Source: Methanolinea sp.
GTDB lineage: Archaea; Halobacteriota; Methanomicrobia; Methanomicrobiales; Methanospirillaceae
DNA: 64,000 nucleotides
Assembly (NCBI GenBank): GCA_018263335.1
Contig: JADFCY010000007.1
Coordinates: 25,473 to 89,472 of the forward strand
Reading direction: 5' to 3'
A program made the translations under genes and the position numbers. Shown here piece after piece: positions 8,488 through 18,055 of this stretch; the stretch's first letter is position 1, and each line of letters starts with the position of its first letter. The notes beneath the pieces are model-generated. The model saw only the letters and a list, made by a program, of their open reading frames with translations, did no database searches and was not told where the DNA came from.

Positions 8488-8850
8488 ATGCAGGGAATAC
8501 AGATAGACCTGATATCATCCGAGAAACTTGCATCGCTCACTTCGATGGAGAAGATCCATCTCATCCTCGACCACGTGCGCAAGGGATCAATCATCATCCT
8601 CGAGAGGGGCCTCTCTCCGGATGAGCAGAGCACCCTGATTGAGATGACCATGCGCGAGATCCTCCCTGACGGATTCAACGGCATCGAGATAGAGACGTAT
8701 CCATCAAAGGACCAGAGTCCCGGCTTTCTCCAGAAACTGCTGGGGAGAACGGCGATTGAGTCGCGCCTGACCGTAATTGGTCCGGCAAACCAGTTGCGGA
8801 TGATCAAGAAAGAGAAGGATATCATCAGCGCCTGGGTCTCGACGAGGTGA
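8488..8850 (+). CDS. DUF2073 protein, OapB/ArvB family
   Basis: A 120-residue soluble alpha/beta protein of the archaeal DUF2073 family, now often annotated OapB/ArvB. Recognisable stretches are SSEKLASLTSMEKIHLILD near the start, GSIIILERGLSPDEQ at about 32-46, and a C-terminal VIGPANQLRMIKKEKD. It lies 9 bases after the GTPase gene and 6 bases before the zinc-ribbon gene, so the three are one transcript. It probably works with the GTPase as a regulator or effector; that is inferred from the constant gene order. Confidence 0.82.
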   Translation: MQGIQIDLISSEKLASLTSMEKIHLILDHVRKGSIIILERGLSPDEQSTLIEMTMREILPDGFNGIEIETYPSKDQSPGFLQKLLGRTAIESRLTVIGPANQLRMIKKEKDIISAWVSTR

Positions 8851-8856
8851 GCACCC

Positions 8857-9234
8857 ATGCCACACCGTTGCGTCAACTGCGGACGGGAATACCGCACCAA
8901 CGAGTGCGAGATCCTCAAGGGCTGCAGGGAATGCGGCGGAAAGAAGTTCATCTTCGTGCCCCTTGTCGAGCGGTCGAGGGAGGAAGAACCTGTCCCAACA
9001 GAAGGAACCGGGGAGAAGGTGCAGAGTGTGGTGGAGACGCAGGAAACAAAACTCCCTCCTGGCCACGAACCACTGGAGAGCATCCGGATCGTCTCCCCCG
9101 GCACGTACGAGCTCAACATCGAGAAGCTGGCAAATTCCGACGAGCGTGTAGTCGGGGTGGGGAAAGGGGAGGGCAGCTACCTGGTGGACCTCCTCTCAAT
9201 GGTCAGGCCAAAAAAGAAAAAGAACAGGAAATAG
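8857..9234 (+). CDS. Zinc-ribbon protein, OapC/ArvC family
   Basis: A 125-residue protein with an N-terminal zinc ribbon (CVNCGREY, then CRECGGKKF, within the first 35 residues). An acidic Glu-rich linker follows, then a conserved C-terminal segment containing GTYELNIEKLANSDE and VGVGKGEGSYLVDL, ending in a lysine-rich tail. This layout matches the archaeal COG3364 family, annotated OapC/ArvC. Third gene of the GTPase operon. The zinc ribbon suggests nucleic-acid or protein binding; function is not shown by sequence alone. Confidence 0.82.
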   Translation: MPHRCVNCGREYRTNECEILKGCRECGGKKFIFVPLVERSREEEPVPTEGTGEKVQSVVETQETKLPPGHEPLESIRIVSPGTYELNIEKLANSDERVVGVGKGEGSYLVDLLSMVRPKKKKNRK

Positions 9235-9250
9235 GGTATGTTATCTCATT

Positions 9251-9556
9251 TCAGTTGATATTGTCAACGCTGTATCCCTTGTGCACCAGCAGGTCCTTGA
9301 CCCTCTCCTTGTGATTGCCCTGCAGTTCGATGGAGGTACCCTTCACCGTGCCACCGCAGGCGAGTCTCCCTTTCATGTACTTTGAGAGGTCTTCCAGGTC
9401 GATGTCCGTCGGGTTCAGGCCTTCGATCACGGTGACTTCTTTGCCATAACGCCTCCTGTCGACCTTCACGCTGATACGCTGCTGTTCTTTTGCGACTTCT
9501 TCACAGATGCATAACTCTTTTGGCAGTCCACACGTCGGACATATCCCACCGTTCAT
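9251..9556 (-). CDS. Translation initiation factor aSUI1 (eIF1-like)
   Basis: An archaeal homologue of eIF1/YciH that helps 30S start-codon selection. The 101-residue product has an N-terminal Cys-rich segment ([13 protein letters not shown]) and the SUI1 fold, with [30 protein letters not shown] and [11 protein letters not shown]. The ATG at 9556 is preferred over an upstream TTG because AAGGTA lies 7 bases before it. A TATA-like ATATATAAG about 30 bases upstream implies a very short leader. It is convergent with the zinc-ribbon gene, 16 bases apart. Confidence 0.93.
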   Translation of the reverse strand: MNGGICPTCGLPKELCICEEVAKEQQRISVKVDRRRYGKEVTVIEGLNPTDIDLEDLSKYMKGRLACGGTVKGTSIELQGNHKERVKDLLVHKGYSVDNIN

Positions 9557-9652
9557 TACAAGTACCTTCAAGTTCTGCTTATATATTTGTTGGCATCACC
9601 AGAACCCTTCGTTATTGGAAAAATGGAGGGAATCCGGTTATTTCTGCGTGGC

Positions 9653-11305
9653 TCATGGGAGAAGGGAGTCCACCCTGCAGGTATCACACCCTCTCGAGAG
9701 GACCTGGTCCTTGCGGCTGCGGTAGCGGTACACGGTCACGCCTTTGCAGCCCAGTTCCCGGGCAAGCGCGAATATCCGGGAGATATCCGCGGGCGTGGCA
9801 TCTTCGGGAAGGTTCACGGTCTTTGATACCGCGTTGTCCACGTGTTTCTGGAAGGCGGCCTGCATCCTCACGTGGTGGGCAGGGTCTATCTCCGCGGCGT
9901 TCCGGAAGACCTCGCGGATCTCTTCTGGCACCCGGAGGCCCTGGACGCTCCCTGTCCTCTCCACTTCCAAAAGAAGGTCCCTGCCATGGGGAAGTCCTTT
10001 GAGTATTCCTTCAAGTGCAGGGTGCAGGATCCGGAAGGCCTTTCCCTCGATCAATCTCTCGCCGGCCCATGCAAATATCGGCTCGATCCCGCTGCTCGTC
10101 CCGGCGATCAGGTGCAGCGACCCTGTGGGCGCAATGGTGGTCACGGTGGCGTTTCTCATCGGATTTTTGTATATGCTCTCGTCAATGGCCGGAAAAGATC
10201 CCTTCTCTTCCCCAAGCATTCGTGACGCGTCATGAGACTCTTCCTGGACAACGCGCATGATTCGTTCGCCGACCCGGAGCGCCTCTTCTGACTGGTAGGG
10301 AATTTCCATCCGGATCAGCGCGTCAGCAAACCCCATCACACCGAGCCCTATCTTCCGTGTCAGGAGTGTGTGCTCGCGGATCGCGGGAACCGGGAACCGG
10401 TTCACATCGATCACGGCGTCAAGGAATTCAACCGCCAGCCATACGGTCGCAGAGAGGGTATCCCAGTCAATCTCCCCACCTTTCATACAGCGTGAGAGGT
10501 TGATGCTTCCAAGGTTGCAGCTCTCCCATGGGAGAAGCGGCTGCTCACCGCAGGGGTTCGTTGCCTCAATCTCCCCAAGACCCGGCACCGTGTTCGTCTC
10601 GTTTATCCTGTCAAGGAAGAGAACCCCTGGATCACCGCATTTCCATGCCGATTGCGCCAGTGCACCCCAGAGGGAGGCGGGGTCGACCTCCTCCCAGACC
10701 GCTCCGTCACGTGGGTTTACCAGCGGATATCTCCTTTCCGCCTCGAGGCATGTGAAGAATTCCGCGTCAAACCCGACGGAAAGGTTGAAGTTCTGCAGGC
10801 CGCCTCCCTCCTTTGCCCGGATGAACTCCATGATGTCAGGGTGGCTGCTTGCAAGCACGCCCATGTTGGCGCCCCGGCGTTTTCCTCCCTGCCGGAGTGC
10901 ATTCGTGGCCTCGTCGTAGACACGGATAAAGGAGAGAGGTCCGCTTGCCACTCCCGCCGTTCCGGCGACCTCGTCGCCGCGGGGCCGTACCCGGGAGAAC
11001 GAGAACCCCGTGCCACCTCCACTCTTATGGATGAGCGCCATGTGGCCAAGCACCGCGAAGATCTGGCGGATAGAATCCTTCACAGGGAGAACAAAGCATG
11101 CGGAGAGCTGGCCGGAAGAAGTGCCGGCATTCATCAGCGTGGGGGAATTTGGAAGGAACAGTAAATCCTCGATAATACTGGCGAACCGGGCTGTCTTCTG
11201 CCCTCCGACCACCCGGGCTACCCTCATGCACATCTCTCTCGGGGTCTCGCCCGGGAGCAGGTAACGGCTTGCCAGCAATACCTTCGCCGGTTCAGAGAGT
11301 TCCAT
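9653..11305 (-). CDS. nrdJ: Adenosylcobalamin-dependent (class II) ribonucleotide reductase
   Basis: Makes deoxyribonucleotides using coenzyme B12 as radical source. The roughly 550-residue chain has the class I/II barrel residues: Cys71 in QLSACFVLP, the NPCGEQP loop with Cys253 and Glu255, and the following [11 protein letters not shown] with Cys264. The C-terminal CDTC can serve as the redox-active pair. It lacks an N-terminal ATP cone and is shorter than many bacterial NrdJ proteins; no small subunit gene is nearby. It is divergent from cobyric acid synthase across about 50 bases, which fits a B12-dependent enzyme. A start one codon upstream (11308) is equally possible. Confidence 0.92.
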   Translation of the reverse strand: MELSEPAKVLLASRYLLPGETPREMCMRVARVVGGQKTARFASIIEDLLFLPNSPTLMNAGTSSGQLSACFVLPVKDSIRQIFAVLGHMALIHKSGGGTGFSFSRVRPRGDEVAGTAGVASGPLSFIRVYDEATNALRQGGKRRGANMGVLASSHPDIMEFIRAKEGGGLQNFNLSVGFDAEFFTCLEAERRYPLVNPRDGAVWEEVDPASLWGALAQSAWKCGDPGVLFLDRINETNTVPGLGEIEATNPCGEQPLLPWESCNLGSINLSRCMKGGEIDWDTLSATVWLAVEFLDAVIDVNRFPVPAIREHTLLTRKIGLGVMGFADALIRMEIPYQSEEALRVGERIMRVVQEESHDASRMLGEEKGSFPAIDESIYKNPMRNATVTTIAPTGSLHLIAGTSSGIEPIFAWAGERLIEGKAFRILHPALEGILKGLPHGRDLLLEVERTGSVQGLRVPEEIREVFRNAAEIDPAHHVRMQAAFQKHVDNAVSKTVNLPEDATPADISRIFALARELGCKGVTVYRYRSRKDQVLSRGCDTCRVDSLLP

Positions 11306-11325
11306 CACGAGAGAGAGGAATGCTC

Positions 11326-11335
11326 TTTATTTAAA
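11326..11335 (+). promoter_or_regulatory. TATA element between nrdJ and cobQ
   Basis: TTTATTTAAA lies about 25 bases before the likely cobQ start codon, so the rightward transcript is probably nearly leaderless. The 50-base divergent spacer must also hold the nrdJ promoter, so the two genes could be controlled together. Confidence 0.45.
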
Positions 11336-11356
11336 TTCATGCATATTTCTATGCAC

Positions 11357-12793
11357 ATGTCCCTTATGGTGCTGGGCACCTCATCCCATGCCGGCAAGAG
11401 CACGGTGGTGGCGGCACTCTGCAGGGTGCTCGCCAACAGGGGGACCAGTGTGGCACCGTTCAAATCTCAGAACATGAGCCTGAACTCCTATGTCACGCGT
11501 GATGGGTGCGAGATTGGGATTGCTCAGGCCATGCAGGCATTTGCCGCAAGGCTCGAGCCGATGCCCGAGATGAATCCCATCCTCCTCAAGCCAAAAGGGG
11601 ACGCCATATCCCAGGTCGTGCTGATGGGCCATCCTTACAGGGATGTCCCTGCGAGGGAATATTACCTTGAGACGGAATTCCTGCTCGAAAAGGCAGTGTC
11701 TGCCGCCCGTGCCCTGGAAGAACGGTTTGGGCACCTCGTGGTGGAAGGGGCGGGCGGTGCGGCAGAGGTCAACCTGTACCCGCGGGACATCGCAAATGTT
11801 CTCCTCGCCAGGGCGTTGCAGTACCCTGTCATCCTCGTGGCCGACATCGAGAGGGGGGGCGTGTTTGCGCAGGTATACGGGACCATCACGCTCCTCCCTG
11901 ACGATATCAGGCCGCTCGTGAAGGGGGTCATCATCAACAAGTTCCGCGGAGACCCGGAGATCTTTTCCCAGGGGATCAAGATCATCGAGGAGATCTGCGG
12001 TGTCCCTGTACTTGGAGTGCTTCCCTTTATCAGCATGGACCTCCCGAGCGAAGACTCGCTCTCGATCGGAGAGAAGCAGTCAATGGATCACCCGGTACGG
12101 ATCGCCGTCATCAGGCTTCCCAGGATCTCCAATTTTTGTGATTTCGAGAAGCTGGAGAGGGACGCGAGAGTTGACTACGTTCCGCTCGGGGCACCTCTGG
12201 CAGACTACGACTGCATCATCGTGCCGGGGACCAAGAATACTGTCGATGACCTTGCACAGGTCTGGAAGTCGGGGACGGCTGATGAGATACGGCAGGCCTG
12301 GGGACGAGGCATCCCGATTATTGGCATCTGCGGTGGCTACCAGATGCTGGGCCTCGAGGTGATCGATTCGGGGGTGGAGTCATGCGAGGGATCCCATCCC
12401 GGGATCGGGATACTTGAGGTGGTGACCCGCTTTGACCGCTACGAGAAGAAGACCAAGCAGGTCACCCTTGAAGCACGGCCAATCGGACCGGTGCTCTCTT
12501 CTATGGGCAAGGTATCGGGGTACGAGATCCACATGGGCAAGACTGAACGTGTAGGCGCAGTCGAGGCATTTGTGGGGGAAGGTGCCGCTACACGCGATGG
12601 GCTTGTCTTTGGCACATATCTTCACGGCCTCTTTTCAAACCCTCGGGCGGCCGATGCCCTGCTCTCCTTCCTCTATTCTTTAAAAGGCCTCTGCTACAGG
12701 CCCTCCCTTCAGGAGAGCGATCCATACGAGGACCTGGCAGCGAACTTCGAGCGTCACGTGCGGATGGATCTGATCCTTCCATTTTTTGAATGA
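11357..12793 (+). CDS. cobQ: Cobyric acid synthase
   Basis: ATP- and glutamine-dependent amidation of four carboxylates of adenosylcobyrinic acid diamide in cobamide synthesis. The N-terminal P-loop-like domain reads [19 protein letters not shown] followed by [13 protein letters not shown]. The C-terminal triad-type glutaminase domain contains [10 protein letters not shown] with the nucleophilic Cys and an EIHMGKTE segment. The length (about 478 residues) is normal. Three in-frame ATGs cluster at 11339, 11351 and 11357; 11357 is chosen because the TATA element leaves no room for the first and family members start near here. Divergent from the B12-dependent reductase. Confidence 0.93.
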   Translation: MSLMVLGTSSHAGKSTVVAALCRVLANRGTSVAPFKSQNMSLNSYVTRDGCEIGIAQAMQAFAARLEPMPEMNPILLKPKGDAISQVVLMGHPYRDVPAREYYLETEFLLEKAVSAARALEERFGHLVVEGAGGAAEVNLYPRDIANVLLARALQYPVILVADIERGGVFAQVYGTITLLPDDIRPLVKGVIINKFRGDPEIFSQGIKIIEEICGVPVLGVLPFISMDLPSEDSLSIGEKQSMDHPVRIAVIRLPRISNFCDFEKLERDARVDYVPLGAPLADYDCIIVPGTKNTVDDLAQVWKSGTADEIRQAWGRGIPIIGICGGYQMLGLEVIDSGVESCEGSHPGIGILEVVTRFDRYEKKTKQVTLEARPIGPVLSSMGKVSGYEIHMGKTERVGAVEAFVGEGAATRDGLVFGTYLHGLFSNPRAADALLSFLYSLKGLCYRPSLQESDPYEDLAANFERHVRMDLILPFFE

Positions 12794-12922
12794 GACCACG
12801 CGGGAAGAGGGGCCTCTGCAAAAAAATGCTTCCTTTGGTATCGGCCCTGGAAATAGACAGGGAGATATTTGAGGATTGAGACACAAACCCACATAAAGAG
12901 AAGGTTGGAATGAGGAACTACC

Positions 12923-13261
12923 ATGCCAATGAGGGTTTCAATCACCATTGACCCGGACACCATGGACCTTGTCGATAAATTCGGCAAGGAACACGGTCTT
13001 GACAGGAACCGGGCCATACTCGAATGTATAGAAGCAGGCTATGCACGGCTCACCGACGGGACCCCGGTCAGCTTCACCCAGACGAGGGCATTTGAAGAAT
13101 ACAATGACCTCAAGCAGGCGATATCGGACATGAAGACATCTCTTGAGAACCTTGCAGAGGAGATCAGGCTGATGCACCACACCATCGAGGTAGAATGGAC
13201 AAAGGAGATACGTGGGGTTCCATACCAGAGCAGACGGTGGTACGAGTTCTGGAAAAGTTGA
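12923..13261 (+). CDS. Ribbon-helix-helix protein with coiled-coil tail
   Basis: A 112-residue protein whose first 45 residues (RVSITIDPDTMDLVDKF, then LDRNRAILECIEAGY) match the ribbon-helix-helix DNA-binding fold: beta strand RVSITID followed by two helices. Residues about 60-95 form a heptad-like helix (LKQAISDMKTSLENLAEEI), and the C-terminus is aromatic and basic (SRRWYEFWKS). This suggests a small dimeric or tetrameric regulator, but no target or neighbour identifies its regulon. A TATA-like ACATAAAG and a weak GAGGAA site precede the ATG. The function is unknown. Confidence 0.7.
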   Translation: MPMRVSITIDPDTMDLVDKFGKEHGLDRNRAILECIEAGYARLTDGTPVSFTQTRAFEEYNDLKQAISDMKTSLENLAEEIRLMHHTIEVEWTKEIRGVPYQSRRWYEFWKS

Positions 13262-13289
13262 CCTCCGCCGGACGGAATGGTCCCCCTCT

Positions 13290-13556
13290 TCAACCGATGA
13301 TGCTCATCATGCTCCGGTAGCCCTCTCCTCTCCTGTCACCGCATTTTACGGCTTCAACTGCGGCGAGGTCAACCTCGTTCGCATCACGGTGCCGGAGGCA
13401 GTAGGCAAGGGCTGGTGACTTCACGTATTCTCCTCTCACCCGGAAATACCTGGAATGAACGCAGAACCTGCAATGCTCGATCGTCTCCTCCTTCCCCGGG
13501 AGGCAGGGGACCTTCCCTTTGTGCACCTCGAGGACCCGGTATTCATCTTCCGGCAT
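13290..13556 (-). CDS. Small cysteine-rich hypothetical protein
   Basis: An 88-residue protein that I do not recognise. It has Cys18, Cys29-x2-Cys32 in EHCRFCVHSRYF, Cys53 and Cys72, plus several histidines, suggesting a zinc or Fe-S site. The start at 13556 is well supported by GGAGGGAGAA about 7 bases upstream. The gene is convergent with the ribbon-helix-helix gene, 28 bases apart. The next 276 bases (13557-13832) hold no gene I can support. Confidence 0.6.
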   Translation of the reverse strand: MPEDEYRVLEVHKGKVPCLPGKEETIEHCRFCVHSRYFRVRGEYVKSPALAYCLRHRDANEVDLAAVEAVKCGDRRGEGYRSMMSIIG

Positions 13557-13832
13557 CAGTATTCTCCCTCCATGTGTTCACTTTCGATCTATATCTACCC
13601 TCCAGTCCCGGATAATCTCGTGTGGAAAAGGGTCTCCCAGCCATTCGCATTGTAATGCAAACCAATGGCCTGAGCGCCCTTTCCTTCCCCGAGAGAGTCT
13701 TCACTGCACTAAAAAAAATTCTTCAGGCGGTCCGCACCAGGCACAAATGGTCGGGCATTCCCGGCAATTTTCCCAGAATAAGTGCGATTTTATCCCGACG
13801 AGATGCCCTGCTGCATATAAAAAAGAAGCGGT

Positions 13833-15113
13833 TCAGTCCCTGGGGATATGCCAGTTGCCGCCGAGGAGGGAAGAGAGGTGCGCTTCCAACTGGAGGGAAA
13901 GCCGCGGGTATTCAGCCCGCATCTCCTTTTCCCTTCCAATGAGTTCCTCCAGATGCCGCTCCTTCTCCCTGAGTTCTGACAGGATCGATCTCAACTCTTC
14001 TTCTGCCTTCCCGCGCTGGATTCTGTTGGGATCGCTTGCCAGTCGTGCTTCTGCCATCGTGGCAGTCTCCCTGGCGCGTTCATTCTCCCGTATCATCTTC
14101 GAGAGGACCCCGGGGATCTTCTCAGGGGAAGAGAAGAGGTCCTTCTCTTCCTGGTTCTTCAACTGGACTTCCCCCGATGCAATCATGCGTGAAACCGCCG
14201 GCAGGATGGCCCCTGCCTCCCGTTCGATATCCTCGGCGGCGGGGACTTCTCTTGAGGAGAGTAACCCGATCACCCTCCTTATGTCCCGGGCAAGACTCTC
14301 TGTCTCTGACCGCTGGGTGATCTTCTCGGCTTTTCGCAGCACGTGGACCAGCGTGGAGGACGTCCCCTGGAATTTCCGCAGGATCCCGGACATCTCCTTC
14401 TTCGAATGTTCCACCTGGGCAGCTGCTTCCTTGAATGCAGGGTCATTCTCCATACGGCGGTCACAGGATTCAATCGTAGCCTGGCTCTCGTCGCGCCTTC
14501 TCGTGAGGGCCACAATCTCTTCTTTAATGCCTGGGATCTCTTTTGAGAGCCTGTCAAGTGTGGCATCCATCTCGCGGGCACGCGAATGTGCTTCAAGGAC
14601 GAGGCGGACCTTCTCGCGCCTTGCCCTTGACTGCGCAATAACAGGTGTGAGGAGATTGACCTCTTTTCCGAACTCGTCGATAATCACGCGGATTTCCTTC
14701 ATCTCTTCGGGAAAGACATTCCGGAGGTACCTTCCCGGTCCGGCAAGCCCCTTTACGCACCCTTTCAGGGATTCCGTGCAGGCCTGGTAGAACTCATCGG
14801 CATCCTCCGGCAACGGGCGGCCCAGAGCAAAGAGGACTGCTTTCTCGAACTGGGGGAGGGAATTCTGCACAATTTTTTCGAGTTTCGGGTGGAACGCGGC
14901 ATCCCTCTTGCTCTCGGAAAGCCGACGGACTGCGGCCTCAAGACTGTCCCGTATTGAGAGTACCTTCTCCCTTGAGACGGATGCCGCCTGCAATAACTCC
15001 GCATCCCACTCCTTTTCATGGTCTGATATGAGGGCCGGGATGTCGGCGAACCCGATCTCCTCCACCAGAGGCGATTCCTTCTTGCCAAAGAGGTCCTTTA
15101 CCTTTCGGAACAT
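13833..15113 (-). CDS. Large coiled-coil protein of unknown function
   Basis: A 426-residue acidic/basic, highly helical protein without membrane segments. The N-terminus (FRKVKDLFGKKESPLVEEI) precedes a globular-looking segment to about residue 150. Long heptad-rich stretches follow at about 165-240 and 330-400 (ENERARETATMAEARLAS, LREKERHLEELIGREKEMR). No enzymatic motif is visible. It begins 6 bases downstream of nadM, so it is the third gene of a larB-nadM operon. A structural or scaffold role is possible, but the function cannot be named. Confidence 0.7.
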   Translation of the reverse strand: MFRKVKDLFGKKESPLVEEIGFADIPALISDHEKEWDAELLQAASVSREKVLSIRDSLEAAVRRLSESKRDAAFHPKLEKIVQNSLPQFEKAVLFALGRPLPEDADEFYQACTESLKGCVKGLAGPGRYLRNVFPEEMKEIRVIIDEFGKEVNLLTPVIAQSRARREKVRLVLEAHSRAREMDATLDRLSKEIPGIKEEIVALTRRRDESQATIESCDRRMENDPAFKEAAAQVEHSKKEMSGILRKFQGTSSTLVHVLRKAEKITQRSETESLARDIRRVIGLLSSREVPAAEDIEREAGAILPAVSRMIASGEVQLKNQEEKDLFSSPEKIPGVLSKMIRENERARETATMAEARLASDPNRIQRGKAEEELRSILSELREKERHLEELIGREKEMRAEYPRLSLQLEAHLSSLLGGNWHIPRD

Positions 15114-15119
15114 GCCAGA

Positions 15120-16420
<1,301 letters not shown>

Positions 16421-16448
16421 GCTGTGATAATTAAGATATGGGCCTGGG

Positions 16449-16460
16449 TATAATAAGTGA
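16449..16460. promoter_or_regulatory. Bidirectional TATA region, larB / membrane protein-hisS
   Basis: The stretch TATAATAAG reads as a TATA element rightward, and its complement CTTATTATA serves leftward. It sits about 30 bases from the larB ATG and about 15-20 bases before the ATG of the rightward membrane protein. Both transcripts would have short or no leaders. Confidence 0.45.
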
Positions 16461-16469
16461 TGCAACTGC

Positions 16470-16811
16470 ATGAGTTACCTGATTTACGTTGCCGCGTTCG
16501 GGACGCTGGCAGTATTTTTCCTGTGGCTCCGTGACGTGAGGATATTCCTGCGCACCGGGCTTGCAGGATACCGGAATGCCTCGTACCGCGGGGTGCTGCA
16601 TGGGGCACTGGCAATCCTCGGATGTGCGTTTACGTTCTCCTCCACGGAACGGTTCCCGACGGAACTGATCGGCCTTGGGATCATACTTGCGGCCCTTTAC
16701 TTCCAGGGGAAGGTCAAAAGGGAACGCGTTTTTTCAAATGAAGGCGCATTGGACCGCATTTCAGGGAGAGCCCAGATCAAAAAGAAGGCAGCAGAGGGAC
16801 GAAAGGGGTGA
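16470..16811 (+). CDS. Small membrane protein, hypothetical
   Basis: A 113-residue protein with about three hydrophobic segments: residues 2-20 (LIYVAAFGTLAVFFLWL), 40-57 (VLHGALAILGCAFTF) and 65-80 (LIGLGIILAALYF). A basic C-terminal tail rich in Lys/Arg is predicted to be cytoplasmic. I do not recognise the family. The stop overlaps a possible GTG start of hisS (GTGA), so the two are probably co-transcribed. Confidence 0.65.
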   Translation: MSYLIYVAAFGTLAVFFLWLRDVRIFLRTGLAGYRNASYRGVLHGALAILGCAFTFSSTERFPTELIGLGIILAALYFQGKVKRERVFSNEGALDRISGRAQIKKKAAEGRKG

Positions 16812-18055
16812 GTTCTTTTTCCATGCTTCAGAAACCACGGGGGACAAGGGATTTTCTCCCAGAAGAGATGGAATCGCGGCGCGAAGTCGAACGCGGGATG
16901 CGGGAAGTTGCCCGCACCTGGGGGTACAGGGAGATCTGCACCCCGGAGTTCGAGGAGCTCGAGCTCTTCACCATCCGCTCGGGAGAAGGGATAATCCAGG
17001 AGATGTACGTGTTCGAGGACAAGGGGGGGAGGCAGCTTGCGCTCCGCCCCGAACTGACCGCTCCCGTCCTCCGCATGTACGTAAACGAGGGACGGACACT
17101 CCCAAAACCCCTCCGGTGGTTTTACTTCGCTGACTGTTTCCGGTACGAGCGGCCCCAGAAGGGCCGCTACCGACAGTTCTGGCAGTTCGGTGTGGAATTG
17201 ATAGGGGCCGACTCCGCGCTCGCAGACGCGGAGGTCATCATGCTCGCAAACGAGATCCTCTCAGCCTCCGGCATCACGTTCTCCCTCCATGTCGGCCACC
17301 TCTCGTTCATGCGGACTCTACTCGGGGAGCTCGAACCCGGAGACCAGAAGAAAGCCCGGATGTTCCTTGACAAGAAGGACAGGCGAGGCCTCGAGGATTA
17401 CCTCTCTTCGCGTGGGCATGGCGGGCTTTCTGAAAGGCTCGTCGCCCTTGCAGATTGTCGCGACCTCGATGACGTGTTTGCGATCACCGGCGCGAGCCCC
17501 GACATGGAGAGGATCGCGGATCTCTTCCGTATCCTCGACCAGTCGGATGTCCGGTACACCCTGAACCCCGGGATTGCCCGCGGCCTCGACTATTACACGG
17601 GGATGGTGTTTGAGGCATTTGCAGAGGGACTCGGAGCCGAGAACCAGGTGCTCGGAGGGGGGGCTTACCGGCTTGCCCACCTCTTTGGCGGGGAGGACAC
17701 CCCGTCCTGCGGGTTTGCTGTCGGGTTTGACAGGGTCATGGTTGCGCGTGGAGAACGCGATCTGCCCCGGGGAGTCGCGGTCGGGGTGGCCTTCACACCT
17801 GAAGGGCGGGAATGGGCCCTGGCGGTGGCAAAGGAGTTCAGGAACGCGGGGATACTCACGATGCTCGACCTCTCAGGAAAGTCCCTCGGGCAGCAGATCT
17901 CGCACATCTCCCGGACCGCTGACTATGCCCTGATCATTGGGTCAAGGGAGCGGGATGAGCGGTGTGTCACGTTGAAAGACCTCCGGGCCGGGACACAGAG
18001 GGAACTTTCACTCCCTGACGCAGTAAGCGAGGTGAGCGGTGGTGACCCTCGCTGA
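16808..18055 (+). CDS. hisS: Histidyl-tRNA synthetase
   Basis: A class II aminoacyl-tRNA synthetase that charges tRNA-His. It starts with the typical KPRGTRDFLPEEM. Motif 2 lies around FRYERPQKGRYRQFWQFGVE, the HisRS signature GLDYYTGMVFE is near residue 260, and motif 3 is GGGAYRLAHLFGG through CGFAVGFDR. The C-terminal anticodon-binding domain is complete. The GTG at 16808 overlaps the preceding stop; an ATG at 16823 with GGGGTGAG upstream is an alternative. It overlaps top6B by 17 bases. Confidence 0.95.
   Translation: MSSFSMLQKPRGTRDFLPEEMESRREVERGMREVARTWGYREICTPEFEELELFTIRSGEGIIQEMYVFEDKGGRQLALRPELTAPVLRMYVNEGRTLPKPLRWFYFADCFRYERPQKGRYRQFWQFGVELIGADSALADAEVIMLANEILSASGITFSLHVGHLSFMRTLLGELEPGDQKKARMFLDKKDRRGLEDYLSSRGHGGLSERLVALADCRDLDDVFAITGASPDMERIADLFRILDQSDVRYTLNPGIARGLDYYTGMVFEAFAEGLGAENQVLGGGAYRLAHLFGGEDTPSCGFAVGFDRVMVARGERDLPRGVAVGVAFTPEGREWALAVAKEFRNAGILTMLDLSGKSLGQQISHISRTADYALIIGSRERDERCVTLKDLRAGTQRELSLPDAVSEVSGGDPR

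Noticed and set aside
11305..11357. Cobalamin riboswitch between nrdJ and cobQ
   Set aside because: The spacer is only about 50 bases, too short for a B12 aptamer, and no box elements are present.
13519..14790. Long rightward open frame of over 400 codons
   Set aside because: It is Ser/Arg-rich, lies antisense to the coiled-coil gene, and has no family or start signal; it is a shadow of the high-GC coding strand.
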